Of a stretch of 64,000 bases of DNA, positions 1-8,869 are shown piece after piece. Position numbers and translations under genes: made by a program. This DNA is from Beijerinckia indica subsp. indica ATCC 9039 (lineage in GTDB: Bacteria; Pseudomonadota; Alphaproteobacteria; Rhizobiales; Beijerinckiaceae). The stretch is from the NCBI RefSeq assembly GCF_000019845.1, contig NC_010580.1:1-64000 (forward strand), written 5' to 3'. The notes under the pieces are model-generated. The model searched no databases. It saw nothing but the letters and a program-made list of their open reading frames with translations, and was not told the origin of the DNA. Numbering within the stretch: the stretch's first letter is position 1; each line of letters begins with the position of its first letter.

Positions 1-45
1 AGCGCCCATTAGCCTGATGTCTGAACGACAATCAGGGGGCTTTGA

Positions 46-585
46 ATGCGACAGACTTTCTCCGTTTCTTCCCGCGTGGCGCCGCTTATCCTAACCCTGG
101 GCCTTGGGGCCTGCGCCACGCCGATCCCGACTTATGTCGATGTGCCGGGCATGGCCAATCCCGAACTCGCGCTGCGCGAGAGTTTCGCCAGCGTCGATGC
201 GGAGACTGCCAAACTCGGAAGCCTTGATCTCAAGGATCCGCTACCTCCCTCGCCCGTCTCAAAGTCTGCCGAGACCCCGGCAAGACCGGCCAAAAGCCTC
301 TCTCCACTGCAGCGCACGGGCGTTGTCCCTGGCGAATTGCAACGTGTCGTCCAATTTCAGTTCAATGGCTCGCTCGACGATGGCGTGACCCAGCTCGGCA
401 AGATCATCGGCTATGATGTCGCGATCCAAGCGCCCCCCAATGCCGAGCCACAACCGATCGTCGTCGAGGCGGTCGAGGCGCCTGTCGTCGATTATCTCCG
501 GTCCATCGGCAAGGCGGTTGGTGATCGCGCCACGGTTCAGATCGATCCGCAGCACCATCAGATCCAGGTGATCCACCATGTCTGA
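46..585 (+). CDS. dotD: DotD/TraH-like outer-membrane lipoprotein of a type IVB secretion system
   Basis: The 179-aa protein starts with a lipoprotein signal peptide whose lipobox (LGLGAC) places the lipidated cysteine at residue 23. A Pro-rich linker follows, then a C-terminal domain of about 80 residues of the secretin-N-like fold typical of DotD. In Dot/Icm and IncI systems DotD sits in the outer membrane with DotC and DotH and helps build the core-complex pore. The start is supported by a GGGGG ribosome site before ATG 46. Its 3' end overlaps dotC by 8 bp, so the two are translationally coupled, and it opens an operon in the order DotD-DotC-DotB-IcmT as in R64 traHIJK. Upstream sequence is outside the window. 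Confidence 0.85.
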   Translation: MRQTFSVSSRVAPLILTLGLGACATPIPTYVDVPGMANPELALRESFASVDAETAKLGSLDLKDPLPPSPVSKSAETPARPAKSLSPLQRTGVVPGELQRVVQFQFNGSLDDGVTQLGKIIGYDVAIQAPPNAEPQPIVVEAVEAPVVDYLRSIGKAVGDRATVQIDPQHHQIQVIHHV

Positions 586-1543
586 GCGCCGCGCGCCCCA
601 TGGCCGCCGCTTGGGCCTCACGCTCGTGGCCGGCCTCACCTTCCTCCCGCCTGCCCATGCCGAGAACAATGTGACGATCCTGCAGATCCCGCCAGAGCCC
701 AGCTTGCGGGAGATCGAGCAGGCAGCGCGGGAAACCGGCAATCCTTTGTCGAAGCCGGTTACGGGCGCCAAGCAGATCCCGGCTATTACAGGTGGCGAGC
801 GTCCACCGTCTCTTGAGGCTCTGCAAGCGGCTTTGCCTGGCCCTCAGCCTGGCGACGGGCTTGAGCCCGGACGCGGCGACATCCTCTATCAGGCGGCTTT
901 GACCTTCGGGGCTCAGGGCGGGCTCGCCGCGCGGGCTTTCGGTATCAACGAAATGCTGCGCCGGTACGAGCCGACACTCGATAGCGTCTTCGATTTCAGG
1001 ACCGTGGTGGTGCGGGTTGGTCCGGGCCGGACCCTGATGCGACCACCGATCGTGACGGCGGCGCAAATGGCCTTCGCTTTGGGAGAAGGCGCGCAGGTCG
1101 CCCGCGAGACGGCCTGTGTCTATCAGATCACGCGCCGCGCTCAGCTCGCCTCGGCACCGCCGAATTGGCGCACCTATCTCGTGCGCTCCTGGGCCTCACC
1201 GTCAAAACCGTCCGATGCGGTCCTGCCAAGGACCGAGCAGGAGGTGAACTGGTGGAAGAAATGGGTGGCCGAAGGCTGGGCGCAGGGCGAGCGGCAGGGG
1301 GTCGAGATTTTCCTCGCCGATCTCTCCCGCCTGCAGCGCGATTACATCGGCATGGTTCGTTACCGCGTCCTTCTTCGCGCGGGCCTCGTGGAAAATCCCC
1401 GTGTCGCCTTCGAGGATAGCCTCGTCAATGGCGGCCATGAAGAGATGCGGGCAGGCGATCGCGTGATCCGCATCACCGATCAACCCGGCCTGCGGGCAGA
1501 CCGCAAATCCTGGCCGAAGAACACGAGGGATTGCCCGCAATGA
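578..1543 (+). CDS. dotC: DotC/TraI-like type IVB secretion lipoprotein
   Basis: The 321-aa protein has a basic start and a hydrophobic N-terminal segment ending near PAHAEN, so it is exported; no clear lipobox cysteine is seen, unlike classical DotC. The region from about residue 100 to the end carries the DotC pattern: GLAARAFGINEML, then aromatic residues around a conserved TYL, and W-W pairs (EVNWWKKWVAEGW). DotC is an outer-membrane core-complex component that helps DotH reach the outer membrane. The gene overlaps dotD by 8 bp and shares an ATGA overlap with dotB. Confidence 0.85.
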   Translation: MSERRAPHGRRLGLTLVAGLTFLPPAHAENNVTILQIPPEPSLREIEQAARETGNPLSKPVTGAKQIPAITGGERPPSLEALQAALPGPQPGDGLEPGRGDILYQAALTFGAQGGLAARAFGINEMLRRYEPTLDSVFDFRTVVVRVGPGRTLMRPPIVTAAQMAFALGEGAQVARETACVYQITRRAQLASAPPNWRTYLVRSWASPSKPSDAVLPRTEQEVNWWKKWVAEGWAQGERQGVEIFLADLSRLQRDYIGMVRYRVLLRAGLVENPRVAFEDSLVNGGHEEMRAGDRVIRITDQPGLRADRKSWPKNTRDCPQ

Positions 1544-2682
1544 ACGCGCCGCTTTCGACGGTCTGGCAGGGACGGGGGGCTGACCCCTGGGTGCGCGATC
1601 CACGCAAAAGCGCGCCTGGTCTCGATCATCTTCTGACCTGGGCCTATCGGCAGGGGGCTTCGCGCATCGCCTTTTTGAGCGGTCATCCCGTCTGGGTGCG
1701 TATTCATGGCCTCAATCAACCGGTTGAGCCCGATCCCATTCCTGAAAGCGATCTCGCTCTCATCACCAACCATATCTATGGCGCCGATGGTACGGCGCGG
1801 TTGAAGAAAGGCCAGGACTTCGACCTCACTTACGAAGTCCTGCTCGATCGCGGCACCCGCCTGCGTTTTCGCATCAATGCGACGGCCACGCGGACAAGCC
1901 GCCGCGACGGCGTGAATATCATCCTGCGGCCGATCCCTGACAAGCCGCCGACGCTGGAACAGCAAAGGGTCGAGCAAGGCATCCTGGAGTCCTTTCGGCC
2001 GCATGAGGGCATGGTGATCGTCTCGGGGGCGACGGGCTCGGGCAAATCGACGCTGATCGCCGGCATGACGATGGCCAAGCTGAATGATCCCAATGGCCAT
2101 TACAACATCATTGAAGGCGCGGCTCCCATCGAATTCATGTTCGATCGGATGAGGAGCGATAGTTCTACGATCGTTCAGAGCGAGATCCCGATCGATCTGC
2201 CGACTTTCGAAGCCTTTATTCGCGGCTGTATGCGGCGTGAGCCCACTGACATCATTGTGGGTGAGTGCCGTGACAGTGTCACGATGGCGGCGGCGATCCA
2301 GGCGGCGATCTCGGGCCATACTCTGACGACGACGATCCATGCCAATGACGTCGCTTTGACCATGCAGCGGATCGCAAGCCTCTGTCCGCCCGATGAGCGG
2401 GACAATCTCATCAGCGCGGTGGCGCAATCGCTGCGCCTTGTCATCAATCAGAAACTGATCCGTTCCAGCGATGGGAAGCGCATCGCTCTGCGCGAGTTTC
2501 TGGTCTTCAACCGCGCTCTGCGAACCACTTTCCTCGAAACCGATCCGAAATTGTGGCCCGCCCTCACCCGGCAGGCCATTGCGACGGAAGGACAATCTTA
2601 TGAGCAGGCGATCAACCGCCTGCTCGAAGCCGGGCTGATCTCGGAAGAGACAGCTGCCCATGAACGCAAGGAGATTGGATAA
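1540..2682 (+). CDS. dotB: DotB/TraJ-like secretion ATPase
   Basis: This 380-aa protein is a PilT/VirB11-type hexameric ATPase that powers type IVB secretion from the cytoplasmic face. A Walker A motif GATGSGKST (Lys169) follows a PAS-like N-terminal domain. The Asp box with VGECRD and the His box (TTTIHAND) characteristic of secretion ATPases lie after it. I chose ATG 1540, which overlaps the dotC stop as ATGA, over an upstream TTG at 1531. Length matches DotB (about 380 aa). It joins icmT by a TAATG overlap. Confidence 0.9.
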   Translation: MNAPLSTVWQGRGADPWVRDPRKSAPGLDHLLTWAYRQGASRIAFLSGHPVWVRIHGLNQPVEPDPIPESDLALITNHIYGADGTARLKKGQDFDLTYEVLLDRGTRLRFRINATATRTSRRDGVNIILRPIPDKPPTLEQQRVEQGILESFRPHEGMVIVSGATGSGKSTLIAGMTMAKLNDPNGHYNIIEGAAPIEFMFDRMRSDSSTIVQSEIPIDLPTFEAFIRGCMRREPTDIIVGECRDSVTMAAAIQAAISGHTLTTTIHANDVALTMQRIASLCPPDERDNLISAVAQSLRLVINQKLIRSSDGKRIALREFLVFNRALRTTFLETDPKLWPALTRQAIATEGQSYEQAINRLLEAGLISEETAAHERKEIG

Positions 2683-2930
2683 TGTGGCGGAATACGGCGC
2701 GGCCCGTGATGGTCGTGTTTCTCGATGCGCGAGCCTGTTTCCCGGTTCTCGCATTCTTCATGTACTGGAGTTGGACGACCGCCAAGATCGCCATTTTCGG
2801 CACGCTCTTCTTCGGCATGATCTCCTGGCTCGGCCTGACACTCCCGTCGTTTGTCCGGCTTTTGCGGCGCTGGATCAATGGGAGCCTTCGGCCAGCCATT
2901 CCCGCTTGGAAGCGCAGGAGGTTCGCATGA
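2682..2930 (+). CDS. icmT: IcmT/TraK-like small inner-membrane protein
   Basis: The 82-aa protein has two hydrophobic segments (about residues 18-32 and 34-55) and the DARACFP stretch near residue 16 that matches the DARAAFP signature I know from IcmT. IcmT (86 aa in Legionella) is an inner-membrane subunit of Dot/Icm systems. TraK of R64 holds the same position after DotB. It overlaps the preceding stop as TAATG and the following gene as ATGA. Confidence 0.75.
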   Translation: MWRNTARPVMVVFLDARACFPVLAFFMYWSWTTAKIAIFGTLFFGMISWLGLTLPSFVRLLRRWINGSLRPAIPAWKRRRFA

Positions 2931-3355
2931 ACGAGGAGCTGAGCCCGGTTCTCGTCGGCCGTGGTGTCACGGCTTTATTCAAACTGACACCGCGTCCGTT
3001 GCGCCTCCATGATCCTGTTTATGGGACCGTGAGGGACATTCCATCAGAGGCAATCGGGGAAGTCGACGGCTTGTTGCCGTTGTTCCTGGCGGCGGCCGAA
3101 GCGATTTGGTTCGAGGCTTTCGGGCATGGCTTCGCGCTGAAACTCTGCATCGATCATCAATCGCTGCTTGGCTATCGGGTGGTCAGCCTCGGTTGTGTCG
3201 GCTTCGTCGGCGTCATGCTTCACCTGATGGAGGCGATCTTTCAAATCGCCCGACCCGACATGATCCTGCTCAACGATTTCAGTGTGGTCTGGCAGAGCGC
3301 CAAAATCCGGCTTGGTGTTGCCTCTGACACTGACGCGCTGCTCTCGATCGCATAG
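2927..3355 (+). CDS. Unknown T4BSS-operon protein in the IcmS/TraL position
   Basis: The 142-aa protein is acidic to neutral with hydrophobic stretches around residues 45-60 and 80-100 but no obvious signal peptide. Its start overlaps the icmT stop (ATGA) and GGAG lies just before it. Position after IcmT matches traL of R64 or icmS of Legionella, a small chaperone-like protein, but I cannot confirm homology from the residues. Co-translation with the transfer genes makes a transfer role likely. Confidence 0.55.
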   Translation: MNEELSPVLVGRGVTALFKLTPRPLRLHDPVYGTVRDIPSEAIGEVDGLLPLFLAAAEAIWFEAFGHGFALKLCIDHQSLLGYRVVSLGCVGFVGVMLHLMEAIFQIARPDMILLNDFSVVWQSAKIRLGVASDTDALLSIA

Positions 3356-3363
3356 GAGGGCGA

Positions 3364-3876
3364 ATGTTTTTCAAACCCGGTCTCTTCGGTGTGGCCTTTG
3401 CGGTCTTAAGTGCCTCTATCACTCACGCCGATCCGCTCATGAGCGAGGGCCAGAAAGTGCTGGCCTGTATCGAGGCCTCGGCCGAGATCCATCATTTGCC
3501 GTCTGGTCTGCTCCTGACTCTCTTGCGGGTCGAAGCCGGGGAGCTCGGCAAAGTCTCACAGAACAAGAACAGGACGGTCGATATCGGGCCGATGCAGATC
3601 AATGATAGCTGGGTGCATAAGATCGCCCGGCATTGGGGAGCCTCCGATGCCGAGACTTACCGCGCCTTGCGGGACAATTTCTGCGCCAATGTGGCGGGCG
3701 GCGGCTGGATCCTGCGCCAGACGCTTGATGAGGCGAAGGGCGATATTTGGGAAGGCGTGGCGCTCTATCACTCGCATACACCTGTCCATAAAGTCCGCTA
3801 TCTTCATCAGGTCCTGCATCATCTCCATGCGCTGCAGAAGGAAGCACAAGTTTCCTCTCGGAATTCAGGGAGCTGA
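3364..3876 (+). CDS. Lytic transglycosylase of the transfer operon (VirB1/TrbN-like)
   Basis: The 170-aa protein has a signal peptide ending around ITHAD, then an SLT-type fold. The catalytic Glu is probably Glu57 in LLRVEAGE, followed by the conserved DIGPMQIN strand and a C-terminal AVALYHSH-like helix (here GVALYHSH). Such enzymes open peptidoglycan locally so the secretion channel can cross the cell wall. It sits 8 nt after the preceding stop with GGAGGG before the ATG and overlaps dotM as TGATG. Confidence 0.85.
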   Translation: MFFKPGLFGVAFAVLSASITHADPLMSEGQKVLACIEASAEIHHLPSGLLLTLLRVEAGELGKVSQNKNRTVDIGPMQINDSWVHKIARHWGASDAETYRALRDNFCANVAGGGWILRQTLDEAKGDIWEGVALYHSHTPVHKVRYLHQVLHHLHALQKEAQVSSRNSGS

Positions 3877-5024
3877 TGATGGCGGGAGGCAATGGCGCTC
3901 GCGCCGATTATACGGTGTTCAGCACGATCGTGATCGTGCTGGGCCTTGGTCTTGGCGGCTGGATGCTCTGGCAGAGCCAGCATGGCGAGATCAGCGCGGC
4001 ACTGATGCAATTTTATCATTGGCAGATCCAGCACCTGCAGGGGTTTACCCATCGCTTCGATTTGGCCGATCGCCAAATGCTGGCCGCCAATCCCGATCGG
4101 GTCGAGATCGGTACGCTGATCCGAATGGCGCGGGCCTTGGGACAATTCTTTCTCTATCCGGCCGTTGGCCTCGTGCTGTGGCTTGCCGTCGTGTGTTTCA
4201 TCTATGCAGCGTCATCTCGCTATTGCCGGGCTCTCGACCTCGAGGGGCTGATGCGTGAGCAGGCCCAGAGCCATCCCGGGATCACACCGTTCATAACCCG
4301 GTCGTTGCGTCTCCTGCCACTCGACAAGGCGTTTGTCCGGTCCCTCGATCCTGCCTTGAACGTGCGGGAATGGGTTGAGCGGCATGCGCTGACAAGCGAT
4401 GGCACGTTTGATAGGGCAGCGGCGCGCTGTGAGCTTATTCGGCAGCTCGGCGATCCGTGGCAAGGCCCAGACAAGGCGAATCCAACGGTTCGCTGCATGC
4501 TGGCTGTGTTCATGCTGCATGCGGCGGGCAAGCGGAAAGAGGTGGCGGAATTCCTGGGTCAGATGGCCGAGGATCTGTCCGATGGAAAAGGCGAGGGAGC
4601 GGCCGGCCCAGACATGCCCCTTCACTTTTCGGCGCCTGTGGTCCAGCGTGCCGATTATTGGCTCAAAGACCGTGACTGTCTGATCGCTCTTCTTGGCCCC
4701 CTCTCTCAGCCCAAGCACGGCTATACGGCGACGATGCTGATGAGTGCCTTGACACAGGCACGCCTGGTCTCGGGCGTCCTGGCGCCGGCGCAGTTCAATT
4801 TCCTCAAATTGGTCGATCGCAAACTTTGGTTCGCACTCCATTCGCTCGGTTTTCCGACGAGCGGCAAAAGCCTGGAAACGCATCCCAACCCGCGCGTCGA
4901 GGCGATCGGCGCGCGCGATCATTGGTCAGCCGAACGGGTTTTTGGCGCTCCCCTTCGTCATCCTTCCGTTGATCAAGCCGTCGAGGCCATCGCCGAGGCC
5001 TTTACCAGACTCTCTTACGAGTAA
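3876..5024 (+). CDS. dotM: DotM/IcmP (TrbA)-like coupling-complex protein
   Basis: The 382-aa protein has an N-terminal membrane segment (about residues 12-30) and a second one near residues 90-110, then a soluble domain. This is the topology of DotM/IcmP, which partners the DotL coupling ATPase in the inner membrane. Motifs such as ALNVREWVERHAL and the late FPTSGKSLETHPNPRVEAIGARDHW region fit the DotM/TrbA C-terminal domain. In R64 the order is trbA-trbB-trbC; here the dotL gene follows after two small genes. Confidence 0.8.
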   Translation: MMAGGNGARADYTVFSTIVIVLGLGLGGWMLWQSQHGEISAALMQFYHWQIQHLQGFTHRFDLADRQMLAANPDRVEIGTLIRMARALGQFFLYPAVGLVLWLAVVCFIYAASSRYCRALDLEGLMREQAQSHPGITPFITRSLRLLPLDKAFVRSLDPALNVREWVERHALTSDGTFDRAAARCELIRQLGDPWQGPDKANPTVRCMLAVFMLHAAGKRKEVAEFLGQMAEDLSDGKGEGAAGPDMPLHFSAPVVQRADYWLKDRDCLIALLGPLSQPKHGYTATMLMSALTQARLVSGVLAPAQFNFLKLVDRKLWFALHSLGFPTSGKSLETHPNPRVEAIGARDHWSAERVFGAPLRHPSVDQAVEAIAEAFTRLSYE

Positions 5025-5038
5025 TCAGGAAAGCATCC

Positions 5039-5578
5039 ATGTCTCAGATTGTTTTGTATTCAGGATTCGATCAAGTCGAGGCTCAACCGATTTACCTGCA
5101 TTTTGACGACGACTTGAAGGAATGTCGGTTGCGGATCGTTCCCTCATCAGGGACTGGCCTTCACGTCCACATCGAACGGGATGAGACCAGGAGATTTGGG
5201 CTTTTTCGAAAGAAAGTCCCGAACGAAGCGGCAAGTGTTGGTGAAAGCCGCAGGTTTGTGCGGGATCCAACACTCGTGGCCGTGTTGATCACCGTAGCTG
5301 GTATGAGCTTCAGTTGGATCGTGATGCATGTCGCGAAGACGATTCTTGAGAAACCCGATATTGAACTCGTCGCCAAGGCACCGGCCGCCAACCCCGTTCA
5401 AGCGGTTCCCGCGAACCCTGCCTATCGGATATGGGAAAATACTAGGGTCGGGACTTCTCAACCCGACCCGGAACTGAAGGTCGTTACGGACAATCTCCGC
5501 CATGCGCCGATCGTGACGCCGGCCCCTGGCAGCGATCCGAATTCCCCATCGGGACCGACCGCGTTTGGCCTCGAATAG
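5039..5578 (+). CDS. Single-pass membrane protein between DotM and DotL, unknown
   Basis: The 179-aa protein has a soluble N-terminal part (residues 1-80), one transmembrane segment at about 85-102, and a Pro/Ala-rich periplasmic tail. R64 has the disulfide isomerase trbB at this position, but no CxxC motif is present here, so it is not a TrbB orthologue. The short gap (14 nt) after dotM suggests co-transcription and a role near the coupling complex. I do not recognise the family. Confidence 0.6.
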   Translation: MSQIVLYSGFDQVEAQPIYLHFDDDLKECRLRIVPSSGTGLHVHIERDETRRFGLFRKKVPNEAASVGESRRFVRDPTLVAVLITVAGMSFSWIVMHVAKTILEKPDIELVAKAPAANPVQAVPANPAYRIWENTRVGTSQPDPELKVVTDNLRHAPIVTPAPGSDPNSPSGPTAFGLE

Positions 5579-5587
5579 GGGCAAAGC

Positions 5588-5854
5588 ATGCAACGGCTCT
5601 CCTGCTGCATCCCATTCTGTCGGGCAACGCGCGGCGATCGAAAGAATGATCCCTTGCGACCGGGCCTCGAGTGGATCTGCTCGCGCCATTGGCGTGATGT
5701 TCCCGTAGTTCTCAAGGCAGAGAAGAGCCATTGGCAGCGGCTGTCGCGCCCCGCCAAAGCCAAAGGGCTTGAGACGCCGCGCATCCATGCGCGCGCCTTT
5801 GCTGCCTGGGAGGCCTGCAAGGCCAGTGCGATCGAGGCCGCTATGGGTCTTTGA
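5588..5854 (+). CDS. Small Cys-containing protein in the transfer operon
   Basis: The 88-aa protein carries Cys at positions 6, 7 and 11 and a later WICSRHW motif. The pattern CC-x3-C ... C-x2-H suggests a small zinc-binding fold. AGGGGC precedes the ATG. It lies 9 nt after the preceding gene and 31 nt before dotL, so it belongs to the same transcript. Function unknown; its place next to the coupling ATPase hints at an adaptor role, but this is inference only. Confidence 0.55.
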   Translation: MQRLSCCIPFCRATRGDRKNDPLRPGLEWICSRHWRDVPVVLKAEKSHWQRLSRPAKAKGLETPRIHARAFAAWEACKASAIEAAMGL

Positions 5855-5885
5855 GCCTTCTCAAATTCAAAAGGGAGAATGATCT

Positions 5886-8246
5886 ATGATCATGCGCGAG
5901 ATCGCTGGCCCGCAGGGGCGTTTCGAACGAACGGGCGCGCAAAACCTGCGCGATACCCGCTCGATCACGCAGCGTTTCGCATCGGCACTGGTTACGAACT
6001 TCTCGGCCGTCATGCTCACGGTCGGTGCAGGAGCCATGGTGATCGAGCCCGCGAGTGTTGAGCTGATCGCTCCGGCCAGCCTGCTGTATGCCGGCATCGT
6101 CCTCACGCGGCGCGTCAAGCTGCCAATGCGCCTCCCCAAGAGCGCCAGGATCAAGGACTGGAACTATCCCGATCCATCCTCCCGCAAGCCCCGCATGGCG
6201 GCCGGCACGATCTATCTCGGCCGCGACATCGAAACCAATCATGAATTGTGGCTCACGCCGGAGGATGGGCGCCAGCATGCGACCATTCCTGGGACGACGG
6301 GTGCGGGTAAGACCACGGCGATCGTCTCCTTCCTGACCAATGCTCTGACGCAGGGCTCGGGCTTCGTGCTCGTGGACGGCAAGGCCGACAACAAGCTCTA
6401 TGGTGAGATCCTAGCCCTGGCACGCCGCTTCGGCCGCGAGGATGATGTCCTTGCCCTGAATTTCCTGGTGGCGAGCGGTGAGAAACAGTCGAACACGTTC
6501 AATCCTTTTGCGACAGGCAACGCGGACGCCATCCGCGAATTGCTGGCGAGCCAGCTCGGCGAACAGAATGCGCAGGATTCCAATGGCGTGTTCCGCGCCC
6601 GCGCGGTGGCCTTGATTGGCACGATCGCGCCCGTGCTCACCTGGATGCGCGATCATCGCGGCGTGCCGATCAGCATCGAGACGATCCGCTTTTGCCTTGA
6701 ATTACGCTGGATCTGGACACTCGCCACCCATCGCCTGTTCATGGTCCGCGATCCCTCAAACGGCAAGATCATCGAATACGACGTGTCGAAAGACATGCCG
6801 GAAGAAATCATCTATCCGATGCAGGCTTATCTCGGCGAACTGCCAGGCTATGATTCCAGCGTGCCCTGGAACCAGCAGAAGGACAACAAGCCGTCCGAGC
6901 AGCATGGCTATGCGCTCATGTATTTTACGGCGACCTTCACTCAGCTCGCTGTCAGCCTCGGCCACATTTTCAAGGTGCTCAATGGTGACATCGACATCCG
7001 CGATGTCGTGCTCAATCGGCGTATTCTGGTGGTGTCGCTGCCAGCCCTCGAGAACTCCGACGATACGCTGGCGGCGCTTGGCAAGATCGTCGTCGCCTCC
7101 TTGCGCGGGATGATGGCGCAGATCCTCGGTGCCAAGCTCGAGGGCGATTATGCGCAGATCGTCGAGAACAAGCCGGGCATGGGTGTCGCGCCCTTCATGG
7201 TGGTCCTCGATGAGCTGGCCTATTATGCGACGGGCGGTCTCGACCGCATGCTGGCCATGGGCCGTGGCCTCAATATCATGTTCTGGTTGGCGTTTCAGGA
7301 AGTCTCCGGCATTTGGGCGCGGATCGGGGAGAAGACGGCCTCTCTACTCGGCAACGCCAATCTGACCGTGGCGATGCGCCAGCAGGACGCGCAACGCACC
7401 CGCGAATGGCTCGAACAGACGGCTGGCCAAACCTATGTGACCCAGGCCGGTGGCTATCAGACGGGCGAACTCGGCACCTATCTCGAGAGCCAGCATGCCG
7501 ATCTGCGCCAGGTGTCGCGGATCGACTGGCGCGATTTGCAGAGCCTGATCGAGGGCGAGGCAATCATTCTGTTTGGCGGCCGCCGCATCTACGCCAAGCT
7601 CTTTCATGCCAAAGTCGACGTCTCGGGGCCGATGCGCCTCAACCGCTGTCTGGCTTTGCTGCCACCGAAGCCTGAAGTGCTTTCCCAGGAAGAAGCGCGT
7701 CTTTCGGAACTGATTGCGACCTTCCAGAACGGGCTAATCGGGTTCGGAGTGGAGGGGCCAAGCGATCCGGTGCTCGAGGCTGGCCTTGGCGCGTTTCGGC
7801 AGGAGTTGAAGAAGGGCTCCTCGATCGACCAGGGCCTGCAGGAGGTCTTCGAGGCGATTGACGCGCTGCCGCATGAGCTCGCTCAATCCTCTTTGGTGAT
7901 CCAGAAAGACGAAGCGCTGCGTCCGATCAAGACTCCGTTCACGGATCTTTTGGAAACGAGCCGAACCGGCTGGCCTTTGCCGCCCGCGTCCTTCGGATTG
8001 CCGCGTGAACCGATTGATCAGCGGCTCTTTCTCGACGTTGTCGAAATCGAGAGGACGATCGGTGCGTCTCAATCCGCCGCTCGCAAGACAGCCCTCGATC
8101 TGTTGGCGCTGCGCGATCTTGCCTTGAGAGATGAACAGAATGAGCCCCGGCCAGCTGTTTCGGTCGAGGATCAGAAACGTAAGCTCAGAAGCCTGATTGA
8201 GACATTCGAGGCCATTGCAGAGGCAGGCGAGCTCGTGCCGATTTAA
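5886..8246 (+). CDS. dotL: DotL/IcmO (TrbC)-like type IV coupling ATPase
   Basis: This 786-aa VirD4-superfamily protein links the relaxosome or effectors to the secretion channel. The N-terminal region has a hydrophobic span (about residues 37-75). The motor domain begins with Walker A GTTGAGKTT (Lys142) and continues to Walker B MVVLDELAYYA around residue 440, with the QDAQRTREW stretch later. The long C-terminal extension (from about residue 600) is where DotL binds adaptors; it is acidic and helical. AGGGAG precedes ATG 5886. It closes the transfer operon. Length agrees with DotL (about 780 aa) and exceeds VirD4. Confidence 0.9.
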   Translation: MIMREIAGPQGRFERTGAQNLRDTRSITQRFASALVTNFSAVMLTVGAGAMVIEPASVELIAPASLLYAGIVLTRRVKLPMRLPKSARIKDWNYPDPSSRKPRMAAGTIYLGRDIETNHELWLTPEDGRQHATIPGTTGAGKTTAIVSFLTNALTQGSGFVLVDGKADNKLYGEILALARRFGREDDVLALNFLVASGEKQSNTFNPFATGNADAIRELLASQLGEQNAQDSNGVFRARAVALIGTIAPVLTWMRDHRGVPISIETIRFCLELRWIWTLATHRLFMVRDPSNGKIIEYDVSKDMPEEIIYPMQAYLGELPGYDSSVPWNQQKDNKPSEQHGYALMYFTATFTQLAVSLGHIFKVLNGDIDIRDVVLNRRILVVSLPALENSDDTLAALGKIVVASLRGMMAQILGAKLEGDYAQIVENKPGMGVAPFMVVLDELAYYATGGLDRMLAMGRGLNIMFWLAFQEVSGIWARIGEKTASLLGNANLTVAMRQQDAQRTREWLEQTAGQTYVTQAGGYQTGELGTYLESQHADLRQVSRIDWRDLQSLIEGEAIILFGGRRIYAKLFHAKVDVSGPMRLNRCLALLPPKPEVLSQEEARLSELIATFQNGLIGFGVEGPSDPVLEAGLGAFRQELKKGSSIDQGLQEVFEAIDALPHELAQSSLVIQKDEALRPIKTPFTDLLETSRTGWPLPPASFGLPREPIDQRLFLDVVEIERTIGASQSAARKTALDLLALRDLALRDEQNEPRPAVSVEDQKRKLRSLIETFEAIAEAGELVPI

Positions 8247-8288
8247 GCTGAAAGGATCTTTCGATGATGGAAAGCCTGATCGTTGAAA

Positions 8289-8342
8289 TGACCACTCAAT
8301 AGTGCTAATAATAGCACTATTAATAAGCCCGTGGAGTGGTCA
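8289..8342. promoter_or_regulatory. Nested palindromic operator of the RelBE-type pair
   Basis: Two inverted repeats are nested immediately before the antitoxin ATG. The outer arms are TGACCACTC (8289-8297) and GAGTGGTCA (8334-8342). The inner arms are AATAGTGCTA (8298-8307) and TAGCACTATT (8312-8321). The right outer arm touches the start codon, so a protein bound here would block the promoter and ribosome site. This fits autoregulation by the antitoxin or toxin-antitoxin complex. Confidence 0.65.
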
Positions 8343-8343
8343 T

Positions 8344-8592
8344 ATGGCGCATATTGTTCTCGCTGAGATAACAGCCAGCATCTCGGAACTGAAAAAGAAC
8401 CCCATGGGGACAGTAGCGGCTGGAGAAGGCGCAGCAGTTGCGATCCTCAATCGCAACGAGCCAGCGTTTTATTGCGTGCCTGCCCGCACCTATGAGGCGA
8501 TGCTGGAACGTCTTGAAGATATGGAACTGAACGCCATTGCTGACGCGAGAGCGAATGATCCTGTCATCAAGGTCAATCTGGATGACCTATGA
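8344..8592 (+). CDS. Antitoxin, Phd/YefM-StbD-like
   Basis: The 82-aa protein has the Phd/YefM pattern: an N-terminal DNA-binding part (ITASISELKKNP, then AVAILNRNEPAFYCVPARTYE) and a short acidic C-terminal tail. It would bind the palindromes directly upstream and neutralise the RelE-like product. The toxin ATG lies inside its 3' end (11-bp overlap), the usual arrangement for translational coupling. The AEITASISELKKNP start resembles StbD antitoxins paired with StbE toxins. Confidence 0.85.
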   Translation: MAHIVLAEITASISELKKNPMGTVAAGEGAAVAILNRNEPAFYCVPARTYEAMLERLEDMELNAIADARANDPVIKVNLDDL

Positions 8593-8869
8593 GCTCGCTT
8601 TCGTGGATGCCGCTCTGAAAGAATGGCACAAGCTCGATAGGAACACGCGTGAGCAGTTCAAGAAGAAGCTCACGGAACGCTGTGAAAATCCGCGCGTGCC
8701 CTCCGCAAAGCTCTCGGGAAGCACGGACCGGTACAAGATCAAATTGCGCAGCGTTGGCTATCGGCTCGTCTATGAGGTTCGGGAAGCGGAAATTCTGGTG
8801 GTCGTGATTGCGATTGGGAAGAGGGAACGCAGTGAAGTCTATAAAGCGGCCGAGCGACGAGACCTTTAA
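8582..8869 (+). CDS. RelE/StbE-family mRNA interferase toxin
   Basis: The 95-aa protein shows the RelE/ParE fold pattern: FVDAALKEWHKLD, FKKKLTER, then LRSVGYRLVYEV and a C-terminal VVVIAIGKRERSEVY. The basic and tyrosine residues in the last 40 positions are those used by RelE toxins to cut mRNA on the ribosome. Length and intact C-terminus suggest an active toxin. It overlaps the antitoxin gene by 11 bp. Confidence 0.88.
   Translation: MTYELAFVDAALKEWHKLDRNTREQFKKKLTERCENPRVPSAKLSGSTDRYKIKLRSVGYRLVYEVREAEILVVVIAIGKRERSEVYKAAERRDL

Noticed and set aside
1480..2754. 424-aa minus-strand frame opposite dotB
   Set aside because: dotB has all expected ATPase motifs and fits the operon; the antisense frame has no motif or ribosome site.
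5039..5578. TrbB-type disulfide isomerase, expected from R64 gene order
   Set aside because: There is no CxxC active site or thioredoxin-like pattern.
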